From Dermatemys mawii (lineage: Eukaryota; Chordata; Testudines; Dermatemydidae), in contig ML677329.1 in the NCBI GenBank assembly GCA_007922305.1, positions 2,756,271 to 2,820,270 of the forward strand: 64,000 nucleotides of DNA. Reading direction: 5' to 3'. Under the pieces are notes generated by a model. That model was not told where the DNA came from. It made no database searches and worked only from the letters and a program-made list of their open reading frames with translations. Positions 1-12,850 of the stretch are shown here, one piece after another. Each line of letters starts with the position of its first letter. Position 1 is the stretch's first letter. The translations under genes and the position numbers were made by a program.

Positions 1-277
1 CCGGAGGTGTCATTTCCAGCTGGAGGAGACATACCCATGCTCGCTCTGATCAAGCTAACATGCTAAGAATAATGTCCAGCAGTGGTAGCACATGTGGCAG
101 AAAGGGCTAGCTGTCCCAAGCATGATCCTGTCCGAGACACTTGGCATGTACTCAGGGCAGCTAGCTATTCCCACCTCTGCATTCTACTTCTTGCACACTG
201 GCTTAAGGAGAGCTAGGTAAGTATGTCTCCTGGGGCTGGGAATCACACCCCAGCTTGAAGGGTAGACATGCCCTTAG
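1..277. mobile_element. Palindromic MITE, cut by the window start
   Basis: The two ends are imperfect inverted copies. The left arm has ggagacatacccatgct and gctctgatcaagcta; the right arm has gagctaggtaagtatgtctcc followed by a cacaccccagctt block ending near gtagacatgccc. The same arm sequence recurs in the palindrome at 45626-45860, so this is a dispersed family. The outer left end lies outside the window. The palindromic structure is directly visible. Assignment to a Harbinger-type non-autonomous family is inference from the neighbourhood of the 45.6-kb copy. Confidence 0.65.
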
Positions 278-3200
278 CCTCTGCAAAATTACTGTTGCTA
301 TAGAAGTTAGACGGGCTCAAATGCACAGGTTTAAACAACTGCATAGGCTACAAGGCAGTGGAGAATCAGGCTCTAGTCTCCTGATTCACTGCATCTGCCT
401 TTTGTATGCTGGCTAATCAATAAGGTATCAGACAGACAGAATCCCATGAGTCACGTGAAGAGCCCTTAGCTTGAACAGATGCTGCTGATACAGAAGAAAG
501 AGCCTTGGTGGATGAGAGACCAGACACAATAGCATTCCCTAGCAAGACTATATCTGCATGAAGACAGATGGATGCGATGACCGTTTGAAGACAAGCCTGA
601 GACAGAACAAGGAGTGTTCACACACCATGAGTCACACTGGTCATTGCATGTGTGATTCAGATGGTCTAGAATGTGACTTCAAAAGTGGTCAGAAGACACT
701 ATCCAAAACCAAAGTAACTGCTTCAATAGCAGCATAGTTCTACGTGACTTAGAGAGCTACCTTATGGCTAACCTGTGCCTAATGCACAGGCCCGCAGCAA
801 GGGAGTGCTGAAATACACAACCACACTGGGGCCCTCCAGAGGCATTGGCCATGATTCTGAGTTCAGTTACACTGCAGTAACTTCACTCATGGAGCAAGAG
901 GAGAATGAGGCCCAATGCATCTAAAGCAAGCATAGTTCCTCCATGGAGGTTGGAAGACTGTGGACCGAAGCAGTCCCTGCTGTACCCTTTGAAAGACTGC
1001 AGCTTTTTTTCCTGAGCCTGTGCAGAACCAGCACTTCTGCTCAATGTGGAATAGGAGGCTAGCAGTGCTTTCCTAACTAGCCTTGAGCAGTCCTTGTCCT
1101 GCCTGGAATCAAGGATTCATACTATGTTTGCCCTTTGCACAGATGTGCAAGTTAGGTGGGAAGGCTCCTTGACCCATTCCCTCCACCGCGCACACCCATG
1201 CTGGAACAGACACCTTCCATTCTGACAAAATAGCAGCCTCTCTGTCAAGGAAGGGACTCATCTGCCTACTCCACTGGAACATCTCACAGTGAGAGGAATT
1301 GACTGCAGCTTGGGATGGAAAGAAAGACAGAAAGGAAATCCCGAAGGCCTAGGCACATTTTGACATTTCCTGGTCATGTGGAATATGGGAATATAGATTG
1401 CCCACAAATTGCAGCAGTCATGTGTCCAGAACCCAAATCAGGCATGACACAAAACATCACAGACCAGAAAGTGACATTTATAAAATGAGAAGAGGATTCA
1501 TGCCAGAGTTTCTGCAGGAAAAGTTCTCTAAGCTCTGCAGAAAAATCTCCTCAACATTCAATACAACAGTGCCAGTGCTGTGGGCTCCTAAACTTCTATC
1601 TTATCCCTTTTTATATTACTTAAGAAAACTGAATGAGTCATTTAACCTGCTCCTAACACAGACATTTTCATAAAAAATGAAAACTAACATCCCAGTGTTG
1701 CAGTGTATCTAGGACTCTATTGACACTACACAAAAGATAAATGAGAAGCTTGGTTGAAAACCACAGGTTACAGCTTCTGTTTCACTGCTGACATTTGTTT
1801 CTGTTTTTAATACCAGTATAAAATCTTTAAGCCATCAGTAAAACCCCAGCCTGGCCTTTTCTCTCTGTTGAAGCCCTTGGCACATTCTGGAGCTGCACAC
1901 TGAAGCCACTGATGTTCACTCAGAAATGGAATTGATGTGTTCAGTGCCAAATCCTGCTTGTGTTTCTTACTCAGGAGTCAGTGGAATTACTTGATAAAGA
2001 GGGGAGCAGGATCCAACCTCATGTTAGAACAGCTGTGCTCTAATTTAGGCAACTGCTACAGCATGGTGTTTGAATATTTTTCCATAATGACTTGACCCCA
2101 TCCCCGTTACCCATCCAAACGCAGTTAGAGACACTTTTGGCCACAAGTAGGTTGGACTGGTGATTAGCAAAGTTTGACACTTTGTTATCCTGCTGTTGTG
2201 GACAGGCTCTGAGACAATGTAGCTCCCTCCAGTTGGCGGACTCCCTTTTGCTCACTTGGGGCTTGATTCCCCGACCACTGATGTCTGTGAGAGTTCTGCT
2301 GTAGGTTTCAATGGAGGCAAGACCAGGAACTTGGTACAGTAGATACCTGGAGCTCACAAACATTCTGGTTGGAGTCTCATCTGCTACAGTATTAGGGCAA
2401 GTCCAGTCACTGGATGAGAGTTTGTACTAGCAGCCCACATTCACTTGAAGAGTCTGGTTGCAGGTATTTCTTTCTTGGAATATTAAAATGCTGAAGGTAT
2501 TTTTCTCCCTAGACTACCCCAAAACATTTTATTTAAAAAGCTGATTTTGGAAACCACAAAAGACGACAGCCCTGCTACAGCCCAGAACTGCTTCCACATC
2601 AAAGCCATCTTCTTTTTCTGCCAGATTTATCAAGTTTTGATTCTTATCCCTCCTGACAACCTAAAACACCACAAGTATTTACAGTGGTGTCCAACATACA
2701 CCTCCTTTCCTGCTTGAGCACTGTATACAACAGCACTTCAGTTGTGAGGCAAATACAGTTTCCCTTTTTTCCCCCCTTATGGTCTCCTTGGCAGTATACA
2801 CTTAAGCACCCCTGGCCAGTCCACTTGTGCAACCTTTGGCAGCAGAGAGTATGACATTCCTCTCTCTTTCAGTCTGATCCCAATTCTCCTTGTGTGGAGT
2901 GGCAAGTGTTTCAGGGGCACCTGAGGGCACCTTACTGCTGTGGTTCTTAAATTCTAGGTCATGCAACTTCTTAGGGGTTGGCACATTTCTTGGAGGGTAG
3001 AAGTCACAAACACTATTATTCTTTTTAATTAACTTATGTTTCAGCTCCTATTAACCCCTTACCAATATAGGTGTTTCCCACTGACATAGCTTTTGCTGCT
3101 CTCATAGGTGGGTTTTTTATGCCAATGGGAGAGAGCTGTAAGCTGTAAGCAAGCCCCTGCATTACAGTGGACTGGGTCACCTAAAGGAAAGAAAAGAGTT

Positions 3201-4030
3201 CTGAGGTAAGTTTGAGGGGTTTGTTAGTGGTGAGGCTGGCAGGGATGATGCAGCCATAGACAAAACAGCACATTTCAAGGAACACATCAGCAGCAACCAC
3301 CCTCACCCTAGGGTATTTTTCTGCTCTTTTGGGACATCAGTGCCTATGTTTTCAAAAGCAACTAGTGATATTAGCTGCCCAGCTTGCGACACCTTAAAGG
3401 GGTTTGATTTTCAAGCAGGGTGATACATATAAGGGGCTGAGAGTCAGGAATGCTGACTACAGGCTTTGTGAATTTCTAGGTAGAAATAAATGACATTGGT
3501 GTATTTTGGTTCATCTTCTGTCTTTTTAACTCTTGTGTTTGGCAGCGTTCAACAGCGTGTAGGAATCTGCTACCTTGATGCTCTGGGCCCACTCTCAGTG
3601 AACCTATGTGTAAGATAAGGTAGCCCCTAACAGATAACATCCAAGCCACATCACAGTGGTTTCTTATTACTTTTCTGCTCTCTAGGATTAAAAGAGCTTC
3701 CATGTCTCACTGAAAGGCTGCTGGAGCACTACATATGCATTCACAGAAGCTGTCCCAGACCTTAACTTCTATCGTAAATAAATGAAATTCCACCACAGAG
3801 CATTGACACAGACTTAGCATTGCCCTGATACCACTAAGTCTGGCCCTTGAGGTGGGACTAAAAATCAGAAACAGAGCTAAGGATGAACAGGGTAGCTTCA
3901 GACAAACCAAATATGTGGGTGCTTGGGTACTGAGTATAAGAATTCTCAAGCTGCATTCACTTCCATTCCTGCTGTCAGAGGAGGAGACAATTGACTACTT
4001 CACCTCATTTTGAGGGTCCTTTTGTAGCTA
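278..4030. other. No recognised gene or repeat
   Basis: Open frames here are short (at most about 107 codons), overlap each other on both strands and match no family I recognise. No clear TIR, LTR or SINE was seen. Old, diverged repeats could be missed by eye. Confidence 0.4.
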
Positions 4031-4036
4031 GGTCTT

Positions 4037-4345
4037 TGTCACATTCCAGCGTCCAATCCAGACCACTGAGGAGTTGTGTCACCACTTACTCCTCAGCGTT
4101 GGGTGCTTCACAATGTTTTGCTGTTGTAGCTCCCAATCAGGGCCCCTCACAAACAGCCTAACAGTCACACTCAGAGTCTGTGTATAGCTGGAGTCTTGCT
4201 CCAACAATGCTGACCTCAGCATCCTGTCAGCAATGCTCCAGTCACTCTGGCTTCCAGCAGCCTTGGTTACTGCAGGGTGACCCTTTAACATACTCCCAGG
4301 TCCAAATTTTCCCAAAACATGTGTTCTGCACTGTCCAGCACTCTC
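4037..4345 (-). mobile_element. LTR fragment, same family as 34610-35758
   Basis: Reading along the plus strand, blocks match the low-coordinate part of the 34610-35758 LTR in the same order: a gaccactgagg/gaccagtgagg block, ttgctgttgtagctccca, agccttggttactgcag, and a ctgtccagcactctcctg stretch equivalent to ccagccctttcctgg. The LTR is in minus orientation and only its 3' part remains. No flanking duplication was found, so this is an old truncated copy. Confidence 0.6.
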
Positions 4346-4350
4346 CTGAA

Positions 4351-4408
4351 CAGTTCAGATATTAAAGGTAAATTAAATATTTCAGTTCAGATATTAAAGC
4401 GTAAATTA
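4351..4408. repeat. Short tandem duplication, two ~25-bp units
   Basis: The unit starting cagttcagatattaaag and ending gtaaatta occurs at 4351-4375 and again at 4383-4408 with a one-base insertion, separated by 7 bases. It lies at the broken edge of the LTR fragment and is probably a local duplication. Confidence 0.8.
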
Positions 4409-5440
4409 GAACATCCATCAGGTTGACCTGATTTATATAGAAAGCCAGCTCTAGCATATCTGGGTGCAAAGGTGGTGAAAAGCCGTCTTTGTCTCCCACT
4501 TCCCAGGTCCTGTAGGAAGCACAGGTCAGCCAGATAAGCCCTTGTATTTCTGTACTGGGAAGCCTGCACTCAAACTCCTGATCCAATTACTGCTGAACAT
4601 AGGGGCTTGTCATCTGGATCAAAATCAGAACTTTCCCATACTGCCAAGTAGTCAGGTGGCTTATTATCATTTTATGCTCCAAGCTCAGATCGAGAACATT
4701 GGCTTGGGGCTACCTTTCCACTTAATCTCTTTCCTCCCCTTGAGACTTCTAGCTAACGTCTCTTATAAGGACTTTCTTAAGATCTTCAGGACAGTCTTTC
4801 CTTCCACTTTATTCTGACTTCTCTCTGTTGTGACTCCCTGTTAGAAAAGTGTTCTCCTCTATTCTAAACTGTCCAGTCCAAGATGCAGTTGCTCTGACTC
4901 ATGTCTGCATTTCACACTAGTGTAAGATTCAGTTCAGTGCAACTAGCAAAGATTGAATCATCCATTTAAAGTTCTACATGCACTCCCAGGTGTTAGCTAT
5001 TAGAGATTAAATTGGTCACATGCCCTAAGGCACATTGCGCATATGCTAAAGAGATTTACAATGAGGGATTCCACATCTGGATTACTTTACTTGTCACAAT
5101 TCTAAAAAGACAAGAAGGATGTCATGAGAAAGAGGAGAAAGTTCTGGAAGCTTTCACATGGTTATTGTTGCTAGGAAACCATCTCCTGGGTATCTACATG
5201 TCCAGTATCCCTGATTCTCAGACAATGCTACATGGACTGTGACCCAAAGAAGAAAAGTGCCAAAAAATACTATTTTAGAGCACAAACTCCTCAATAAAAG
5301 CATTCCAAGGGATCTCAAATGCTATTTTGGCTTAATTTTTGGACTAATTTGCAATTTAAGGTTGTACAAATGGTATAAGGGAAGAGAAACAGCCTTGTCT
5401 ATCTGAGGTGCTTATATATCCTGCACAACTTTAGAACTTC
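4409..5440. other. No recognised gene or repeat
   Basis: Only short frames (at most 91 codons) without recognisable domains. Nothing else was seen. Confidence 0.4.
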
Positions 5441-5449
5441 ACCATCTGA

Positions 5450-5680
5450 TGTATATATCCTCACAACCCCTCTGAGAGGTAGGGCAGCACTATTTCCCCC
5501 ATTTTACAGGTGTAAAAATGAGACACAAAGTGACTGAGACCAAGGTTGTCAAAAGTAATTTTGGTGTTTAGCTCCCAATTAAATCAAGTGACTTGCTCAG
5601 GATCACACAGGAAGTCTGTAGTTGTGCTGAGTATCTACAGCCCTAGGCTAGTGCCCTAATCACTGAACCACCCATCCTCT
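5450..5680 (-). mobile_element. MIR/CORE-SINE copy
   Basis: The complement of the MIR core is clear: ccccattttacaggtgtaaa, then a gagacacaaag block, then acttgctcaggatcacacag, ending in gccctaatcactgaaccac, which corresponds to the tRNA-like 5' part. About 40 bases of unrelated sequence interrupt the core near 5545-5585. Minus orientation. Confidence 0.75.
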
Positions 5681-5769
5681 CTTATTACTTAAAAAAAAAA
5701 TTGAGGAATATTCTGTTTTCTGAGCTGTCCACAGGCCGTCTGAGTGTAAACCAAAGATTAGAGCAGTAA

Positions 5770-5965
5770 TCCAGGAGACAGAATTGATTGAGTGTAGTCC
5801 CAGCTCTGTTCCTGATTTGCAGGGTAGCTTTAGACATGTCACATCCCCAATTTGTGCCTCTGTTTCCCCATCCTAAACAATCTGGCTAATATCTGCTTTC
5901 CAAGGATATTTGTGATGCTTTTGTGTAGAACCAGTAAATATAATCCACATCAATATCTGCAGGAG
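5770..5965 (+). mobile_element. MIR/CORE-SINE copy, plus strand
   Basis: The order is tccaggagacagaa, cccagctctgttcctgattt, agacatgtcaca, then tgcctctgtttccccatc. This follows the MIR consensus from the tRNA-like part into the CORE segment. It sits about 100 bp from the minus-strand copy at 5450-5680, so the two form a diverged inverted pair. Confidence 0.65.
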
Positions 5966-8045
5966 GCAGTTGTGATTGGGGCGGGCAAGCATAAATTTAG
6001 CTCTTTTTATTTTCATATCATGTGACCTGTGCAAAGTCTGCTTCGGTCATGGTTTCTTGCTGTATTTCCTCCTCCCCCATCACTGGAAGCTTTCACATAG
6101 ACTTCAGCAGAAAAACTGTCAACAGTTTGTCAATGGATCAAACCCCTTCAGACGTTGTGTACAAGTTTCAATGCTATTTTCACATTCACTTCCTTTCTTG
6201 TTTCCGTGCAGATAACCCTTTGATGCTAGTGAATCAATTTGGACAGCAGACACACAATCCACATTTGGGAGAATTTTTCAACAGCTGTGTTCATGACCAT
6301 GACTAGTTTGGCATGAAGGACGTTTCTTTGACCTAATGTGGCATCTTATCTTGATTTGCAGTGCTTCTTTTTAGGGAAAAGATTTTTATAAAAAAGAGAT
6401 AAGGCTTTCAAAATTCTGTGTTTTACCTTCATTTAATCCCTTTGACTACTTTCTGTGCAATAGTCCAACCCCATAAACTCTTACTACTGGTTATAGTGCT
6501 TTCTCCTGGTAATAAGAACACCCTACAGTAGTAAATGTTTGCATAATTAGGTCTTAAGAAAAAATAAAATCCATCCAAAGTCTGTGTTGATTTTCTACAA
6601 TCCAAACTGTTATAGCAAATTGAATTTGGATCCAAACTTCCCTAGAGCTTGACAAGGTTCAGATCCAATCTGAGTATCATCTCCAGTAGCTGGAGGTAAA
6701 GTGGACATGAACAAAAGCACCCACCACTCTTTTTTGGGGATGGCAGGGGGTGAGAGGAAGGGAGGAGAGGGCCTATTGTTGTTTATCCCAGGCTAGATTA
6801 TGAGTGGTGCTGTCCAACATAAGTAAGATTATCACAATCTGGCCCATAACAAATATTTATAAAGCATAGTGCTATTCAAAAACCAGGGAACCAGTATTCA
6901 GTCCTACTTGTTCAGCGCTGAAAATAAATCCGCGCTACACAATATGACAGTGCATTTTCTATACCGTCAGTCTACAGTATCTGTTTTTTAGATTTTTGTT
7001 CTACATCTATGGAAAAGCAATGCTGACGACTGTGATTAGTGATTCTGTGTTTCCAGCCAGCCCGCAGGGCCTCTTTCTGCAGCACTTTAATTTCAGATTT
7101 GTCATCCTGCTTGGCAGACCTGAGGGAGTGGGAGGCAATGTGTTCTGCTTTGGGGGCAGCCTTGGAACACTCTCAGAGCAGCCATTACAGATTGGTCCTG
7201 GACCGATACTGCAGGAAGCCCTAGCCAGCCCTCCTGGCTGGAGGAAGTATTGGCACAGAGACTCTCTCCAGGGAGGAAGGAGGGAACAAACAAACAAACA
7301 AACAAAAAACAATTGGGGGATGTCTTCAGGGAGCTTTACTCAGCTAAGCTCAAAGACAGTGAAAGCTCATCGGGGATGGGAGGAGACCACATGCTTGCTG
7401 GTAGCAGTGTCACTTCTGCAGGGGTCTGCATCTGACAGATTTTTAAACCATCCCCAAACATATAGCAGAAACTGAAACTGTTCACTAAGGTCCAAGTGGA
7501 TATAATGCAGATTACAGGCCCAATCCTACAGACCTTCTCAAGCAGTACTCCATGTGAATATAGCACAGCAGGCTCAGGCCCGAGGAACGCTAGGCATACC
7601 CACTGTTTGGAAGGATAGAACAGGGAGGTTTATAGAAGAGAACAAAAGATAGCGAAGAGACATTTTCCTGTCCCAAAGCTTAGGATTTAGAGATTAGGCT
7701 TTTAGGGGTTTGCCACGCCCTCAGAACTGCTCCCAAAACCTCAGGGGTTGTTCTGCAGCAGTGACCATAGCAGGTACTGTGGCCATGGGTGCCAGAATGA
7801 TGAAAGTGACATTGCAGAAATGACTCCTGGGCTGGCAGGTCCCATGTGGGGCCGCTCTGGAACCTCCACTTTGCCTAGATTCACAAAGTAGGGCACATGT
7901 CATCTGCATCATTTAGAAACCAGTTCTCAGTTTCTCCGGTTTTGAAAGATTTTCCCTGTTTGTGAGAAATTCCCTGTCACTTGGGTTTTCAGCCTGGCAG
8001 TCAGAACTATCGCTGTGGAAGTAACTGAATATTTGGCTCAGATGC
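5966..8045. other. No recognised gene; CAAA microsatellite at 7285-7310
   Basis: The longest frame (6996-7475, plus, 159 codons) has no recognisable domain and competes with equally open frames on the other strand. A (CAAA)n run lies at 7285-7310. A stretch near 7520-7570 (cccaatcctacagac) resembles a common sauropsid LINE-tail repeat, weakly. Confidence 0.4.
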
Positions 8046-8049
8046 ATGT

Positions 8050-8420
8050 CCAAAAACACTGAGGGGAAAATTCACCGTGGGTCAACACAAAAATCTTTCA
8101 AAATTTGGAGCATACCAAACTGTCAAAAAGAAAGTTTCATTTTGATTTTGAGGTTTTTAAGATGTTTTAAAACATTTTTAATTAAAACGGAGGGAAATTC
8201 TAAAATGAAACCCTTTTCCAAAACAAAATGTTTCCTTCTGGAAGTGCCAGAGCAAGCTGTTCCAACATTTCCAAAATATTTCTCTTTTTTTCCCACCTCC
8301 CCCACCCCCAACCAAAATAATTTGCCAAACTAGACCCAAGTTCTTGAATTGTTTTGGATCACCTCAAATTTGGATTTATTTTCTCAAAAAAGGGTTTCAT
8401 CCGGCTCTAGTCAGGACCAT
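8050..8420. repeat. A/T-rich interspersed repeat, unclassified
   Basis: Runs of ttcaaaattt, gaaagtttca and ttttccaaaacaaaatg ending in catccggctctag resemble the repeat at 14150-14545, which ends ttgaccagctct. The family is dispersed in turtle-type genomes as far as I recall. No TIR or coding part is visible. Confidence 0.4.
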
Positions 8421-11400
8421 GGTAGCATGCTATACCTCTCCATTGTTCCCTGTGGGAAGAGGTGGGCACTGATCGGGTCGCAGAATCCACAGTACAGCTC
8501 CTCTGGCTATGCTATTCAGAATCTCCATCCTCTTTTGATGGGGAGTTAAACAGTCCAAACAAAACGTTAATACATGCTTCAGCAGCACACAAAAAGCAGA
8601 GCCTAGGCTTTCAGGAAGCCAAAAGAAAGGAAAAAGGAAAAGTACCAGTCCTTTACCTTTCTTCCAGGAGGACCTGGGCAGCCAAGGCTCTCAAGCCATT
8701 TCACCACTCAGCAATCCTTTCTTCCAGGGAACTCTGAGTTGCAGTTCTCCTTCAGAGCACCATCCTCCATTGAGCAGTGATCCTCCCTTTAAGGACAGCC
8801 CATCTCCAGGCTTGATAAACCTCACAGGCGCATGGGGGTTGGGCCGATTGTGCCCAGAGGTGCTCTTTAACTCTTTCCTGGCAGGTGGGGATCTTTCTTT
8901 CTAGCTAAATGGATGGAAGGCCCCAAAACTTTCTTCTGTTGTAACATAGGATCACAGACTGAGAAGCTGAGAACCACTGCCCTGTAATTATAATGGGAAA
9001 TAACCAGTAAGATGTTTCCAAACTAAAGAAAACTTTTAAATGTAATCACAGTATTTCAGGAGAATTCAGAAAGCTTTAATCAGATTTAGAGGAGAGTTAC
9101 ATTTTTCATTCAGGATCAAGTCAAGCATCATCAGCTTCTTTCACGCTTTCCCCCCGTTTTCAGGCTACAAGTTTTGAAAGATTTTTTCAAGTCTCCATTT
9201 TTCCTGAGTCTAGCGTGGTCTTTAATCAAGAATCTTGTCAGAACTTTGGATTTCTCCACATTATTTCACAGTCTTTGCACATCAGTATTATTTTCTACCT
9301 GTTCGGTTTTTGTGTCATTAGTGACGAGACAAGGACTCAATAGAAGAATAAACTTTCTTTCCAAGTTCACTATTGCATCAAAAATACTATACTATTAAAT
9401 CCAATTTAATTAGTCATGACCAGCTTTGAATGTAGACAATGTTGCCTGTGCAGCTTAAGAAAGCTCCATCGATACATTCTCCTACAACATCTAGGAATAA
9501 GAATTTCTCCCTTAGGTTCCTGTTTCCTATTGATCTGGGGTAAGTCAAGAGTTAAAGATTTCTCCAACAAATCCATCTCCTACTGGCTTTAGGTTGAAGC
9601 TTATAAGCCATCCTGTGACTTTCCATGGGGTATAGGCTCAACAACATTCAACAAGTTCAAGATTCAAAATTCCCAAACTAACTCCAAAAGTATATAACCC
9701 CCATTATATGAGCTCAACTGAGGCCAAAGAAAATTAAAGTGGTATTATCAACCAGACTTAAAATCAAGCCTCAAACCAGAACAAATTAGATAGTGTGCAG
9801 CTGATCTTAACTCAATAGTCAGCAGAACTCTGATAGTTCCCAAACTCAGAAAGGCAGAAAAGTTGTTAGCCTGATAAATTCAACAGAGCAAAACCAAGCT
9901 TTACCCAGTGCCAAAAACAAACAGAAATTGCTCATTGCTTAAAAATTAATGCCTCACAGCCAGCAAAGACCGTTGAAGAGATCCCAACAGCTAGCACTCC
10001 ATAATGAGAGCTACCACTTCCGCTTCTGTCAGGGACAGGAAGTCCAAAATTATGTGGAAATGACCATAATAATTAATAAAGCAACAGTTTTTTAACTTCA
10101 GAAGAGGTTCAGGTTTGGTTCAGATTTTGGACAACTTTTTTAGTTTTTTTAAAATTTTATTTCAACCATTCACTCATCCGTAGGATTTACCACAAAGAAG
10201 AGAAATAGTGCAATTTGCATGAAAAGTCCAGTGCTTCAGCTTTGAATTCAACAAACAGAACTGCTGTTTTATATACAAATTCAGGAGAGTTTTCATAGTT
10301 GTTGTGTATGTTCCTATGAAGCCATGATGCATTTGGTGCTTGGAGTAGTGCACTTTACATTTCTAGGCATTCTTCAAGTGTACAGAATTCTGCTGCCGTT
10401 TTGTTCGTGAAGCTCCATACAGCCGGCGTGTGAAGAGAGACACACACTGTGCTTTTTCCTGGAGATTTTTGTTCTTTCTTGTCCTGTTCTCTTAATACTG
10501 ATTTCTCACTGTGTATGGAAAAAAACATAAAATGTTTCCACAGATAAATGTCTTTTCCCTTCCAGATGCTGTAATTCTGTAGTTCCCTCTGAGCACCCGT
10601 ATTCCATAAAAGTTGCCATTAAACCAGTTCTGCTCTGTAATATGATACATTCCAGGGTGACACTTTTAGCAAAGAAAAATCAGGTCCTGGGAAAGGCAAC
10701 TGTTAGGCTGGTTGATAACAGGCATTGGTATAGTTTATTAATGGGTACCAAGACTTCGCCCAGCCGTGCCTGTAAGGAATGAAACCACCACCACAGTGGC
10801 ATATGGAAAATAAGTTACACTGACTGAAAAACATAAATCTGTCCATTTTAACTGAGCTCATGATGGATTCTCTCTCCCTGAATTCCATCCCACCAGAGAC
10901 TCTCTACCAGCATGTCAAGCTTTTCATAAGTAGTGATGAACAACAACATTTTGTGTTTGCAGATCATGAAGTGGGGATTTGTTTTGCAACACCAAAACTA
11001 AGGTTGGTTTGGGGATTTTTGTCTCATTTTACTTAAACCCCCAAAATTCAGGTGTGTGGGAGATTGAACAAAGAATTCTCTTCTATAGCCTCTTTTGTTT
11101 GGTAGCTGCAGCTGTTGTTCTCTATATGGTCACCCTGGATTTAATTAATGTGATAAGGTGCAGAAGCATTGGCTATTAAATTATTTAATGAACATTTAAA
11201 GCCTAGTCACATTTTATCCTCTGAAGTATATCGTCTATGTTTTCTTTTCATGAGCTGTTCCAATATTTTTCTCTCTATCTTAGGGTTTGTGCTAGCTCCC
11301 ATCACAGTAGCATCTGATTGCCTCCCACTTGAATTAGATGGGCAAGACATGGCTCCTAGTGGATCGCATGGAGTCTTCTACTTTTCTCTGGTCCCCAATT

Positions 11401-12150
11401 ACAGGGTCCTTTCTTAAGGATTTGTGGGTATTTCATGTGTTTTGTTTCTTCTTTTTATTTTTTTCGGGAGGTAGGGGACAAAGGTTGAGTTTTTGGTTGT
11501 GTCTTGGGGTCTTTTTGCTACATATTATTGCCGTGTTTCATACTTTTTTGATATTTAAAAATAATAGAAGTAAAGAGAGCAATTCAATCATAACATCTGC
11601 CACGCCAGGACTTGCTCCCTCAGAAATCAGCCTTCATTAGTTATATAAATACACTCACTGATGTGGATAAATTCCACTCTTAAGATATATGTGCTCAATC
11701 TGAAAAACAGAATATTTAATTAAAATATAGAACACAAAGAGATTATTTATTACAGTTGCAGTGTGTGACTATGATACAGTAGGATTTAGAGCCATACTGG
11801 ACTATAGCTCACCCCAGCAACAAAAGTAGTACCAAACTGGAGTGACCAAACTAATTCACTCACATTCTAGGAACTGTGCTTTGTCTATACGGCAGCAAGA
11901 CCATGGTTGTCCACAGCTGAGGAAGAGGCTCAGGGACACATTGTTGATATCCCTTGTTCATAAGGGACAACTATTATTCATTTTGTGGTAGGTACTGCCC
12001 AAATAACTCATAATTTAATTAAAATCAAACAAACAACAGGCAAAAGAGAGGAATGAAATATACAATCAAAGCAATATGTTTGTTTTAAATGGGTATCAAC
12101 TTTTTTAAACTGGCCCTCTACCCAGGTGTTACCGTTAGATATTATGGGAG
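8421..12150. other. No recognised gene or repeat
   Basis: Short overlapping frames only. Part of this stretch (9000-11750) is A+T-rich and looks single-copy by eye. No RNA gene or transposon ends were seen. Confidence 0.4.
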
Positions 12151-12154
12151 AAGT

Positions 12155-12850
12155 AGGTCTCAAAAAGGGATTTGAAGGAGAGTGGACTTATAGACTAATT
12201 CAGGGAGGGTGTTCCTTGGTACGCACTGGTTCAGACGCAAGCGCATAGGTAGATAGTATAAACTGATAAATGGGATCAAAACTAGCATTGATGGAGGAAT
12301 CCGATGGTGGAGGTGAACCAGGATTGGAGGCAGTTGGGTGGGGTTGTCTGATTGGATAGAGTGACAAAAGAACCAAAAGGTGAAGGAAAGAGTGAAGTGG
12401 AGAGAATCAATAAGGATCCCTTGAGGGAGCAGAGTGACAGCAGAGAAACTGCTGGGGGTGGCTGAGAAGTGATGTACTAATGGATTGGAAGCCTTAAAAG
12501 GGAAGGGCAGAGAGACAAGAGGGTAAGTTTGCTGAAGCAAATGAAGTGATAGTCAAAGAGAGGGAATGTGGTGCTGCAATGATCAGAATAGGAGCAGTGT
12601 TTAGGGAAGACAAGAGTGAAGGGCCATTTTGGTGAGTGAGATTGTTGATCCAGGGCTGAAGGTCAAATGAAGAGGTGAGGGAGCAGAGGTAGGAGGCTAA
12701 GGGGTCAGACAAGATGTCAGTGCAGAAGGACAAGTCATCAAACTCACTGAGGATAAGGGTGTGACGAAAAGAAATGATCCACCCTGCTATTGTGTCTAGG
12801 GAAGCAGGTAGAAACCTGAGCAAGGGGCAGAGACATGGCAAACAAGGATG
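12155..12850 (-). pseudogene. L2-like LINE ORF2 endonuclease remnant
   Basis: Two overlapping minus-strand frames (12494-12841 and 12160-12540) look like the C-terminal part of an apurinic-type endonuclease of an L2/CR1-group LINE. In the first, SDPLASYLCSLTSSFDL followed by LTHQNG matches the family pattern of a DPLAS-leader, an SSFDL segment and a THxxG block after the catalytic DFN strand. The catalytic GDFN itself is lost (the position reads SEFDD). Codon use is Ser/Leu/Pro-rich, as in L2 ORF2. The downstream frame is degraded, with no reverse transcriptase motifs. An unrelated low-complexity frame is possible. A protein search against L2 ORF2 would decide. Confidence 0.5.

Noticed and set aside
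6996..7475. 159-codon plus-strand frame
   Set aside because: Two minus-strand frames are equally open over the same bases, it runs through a CAAA microsatellite and has no recognisable domain.
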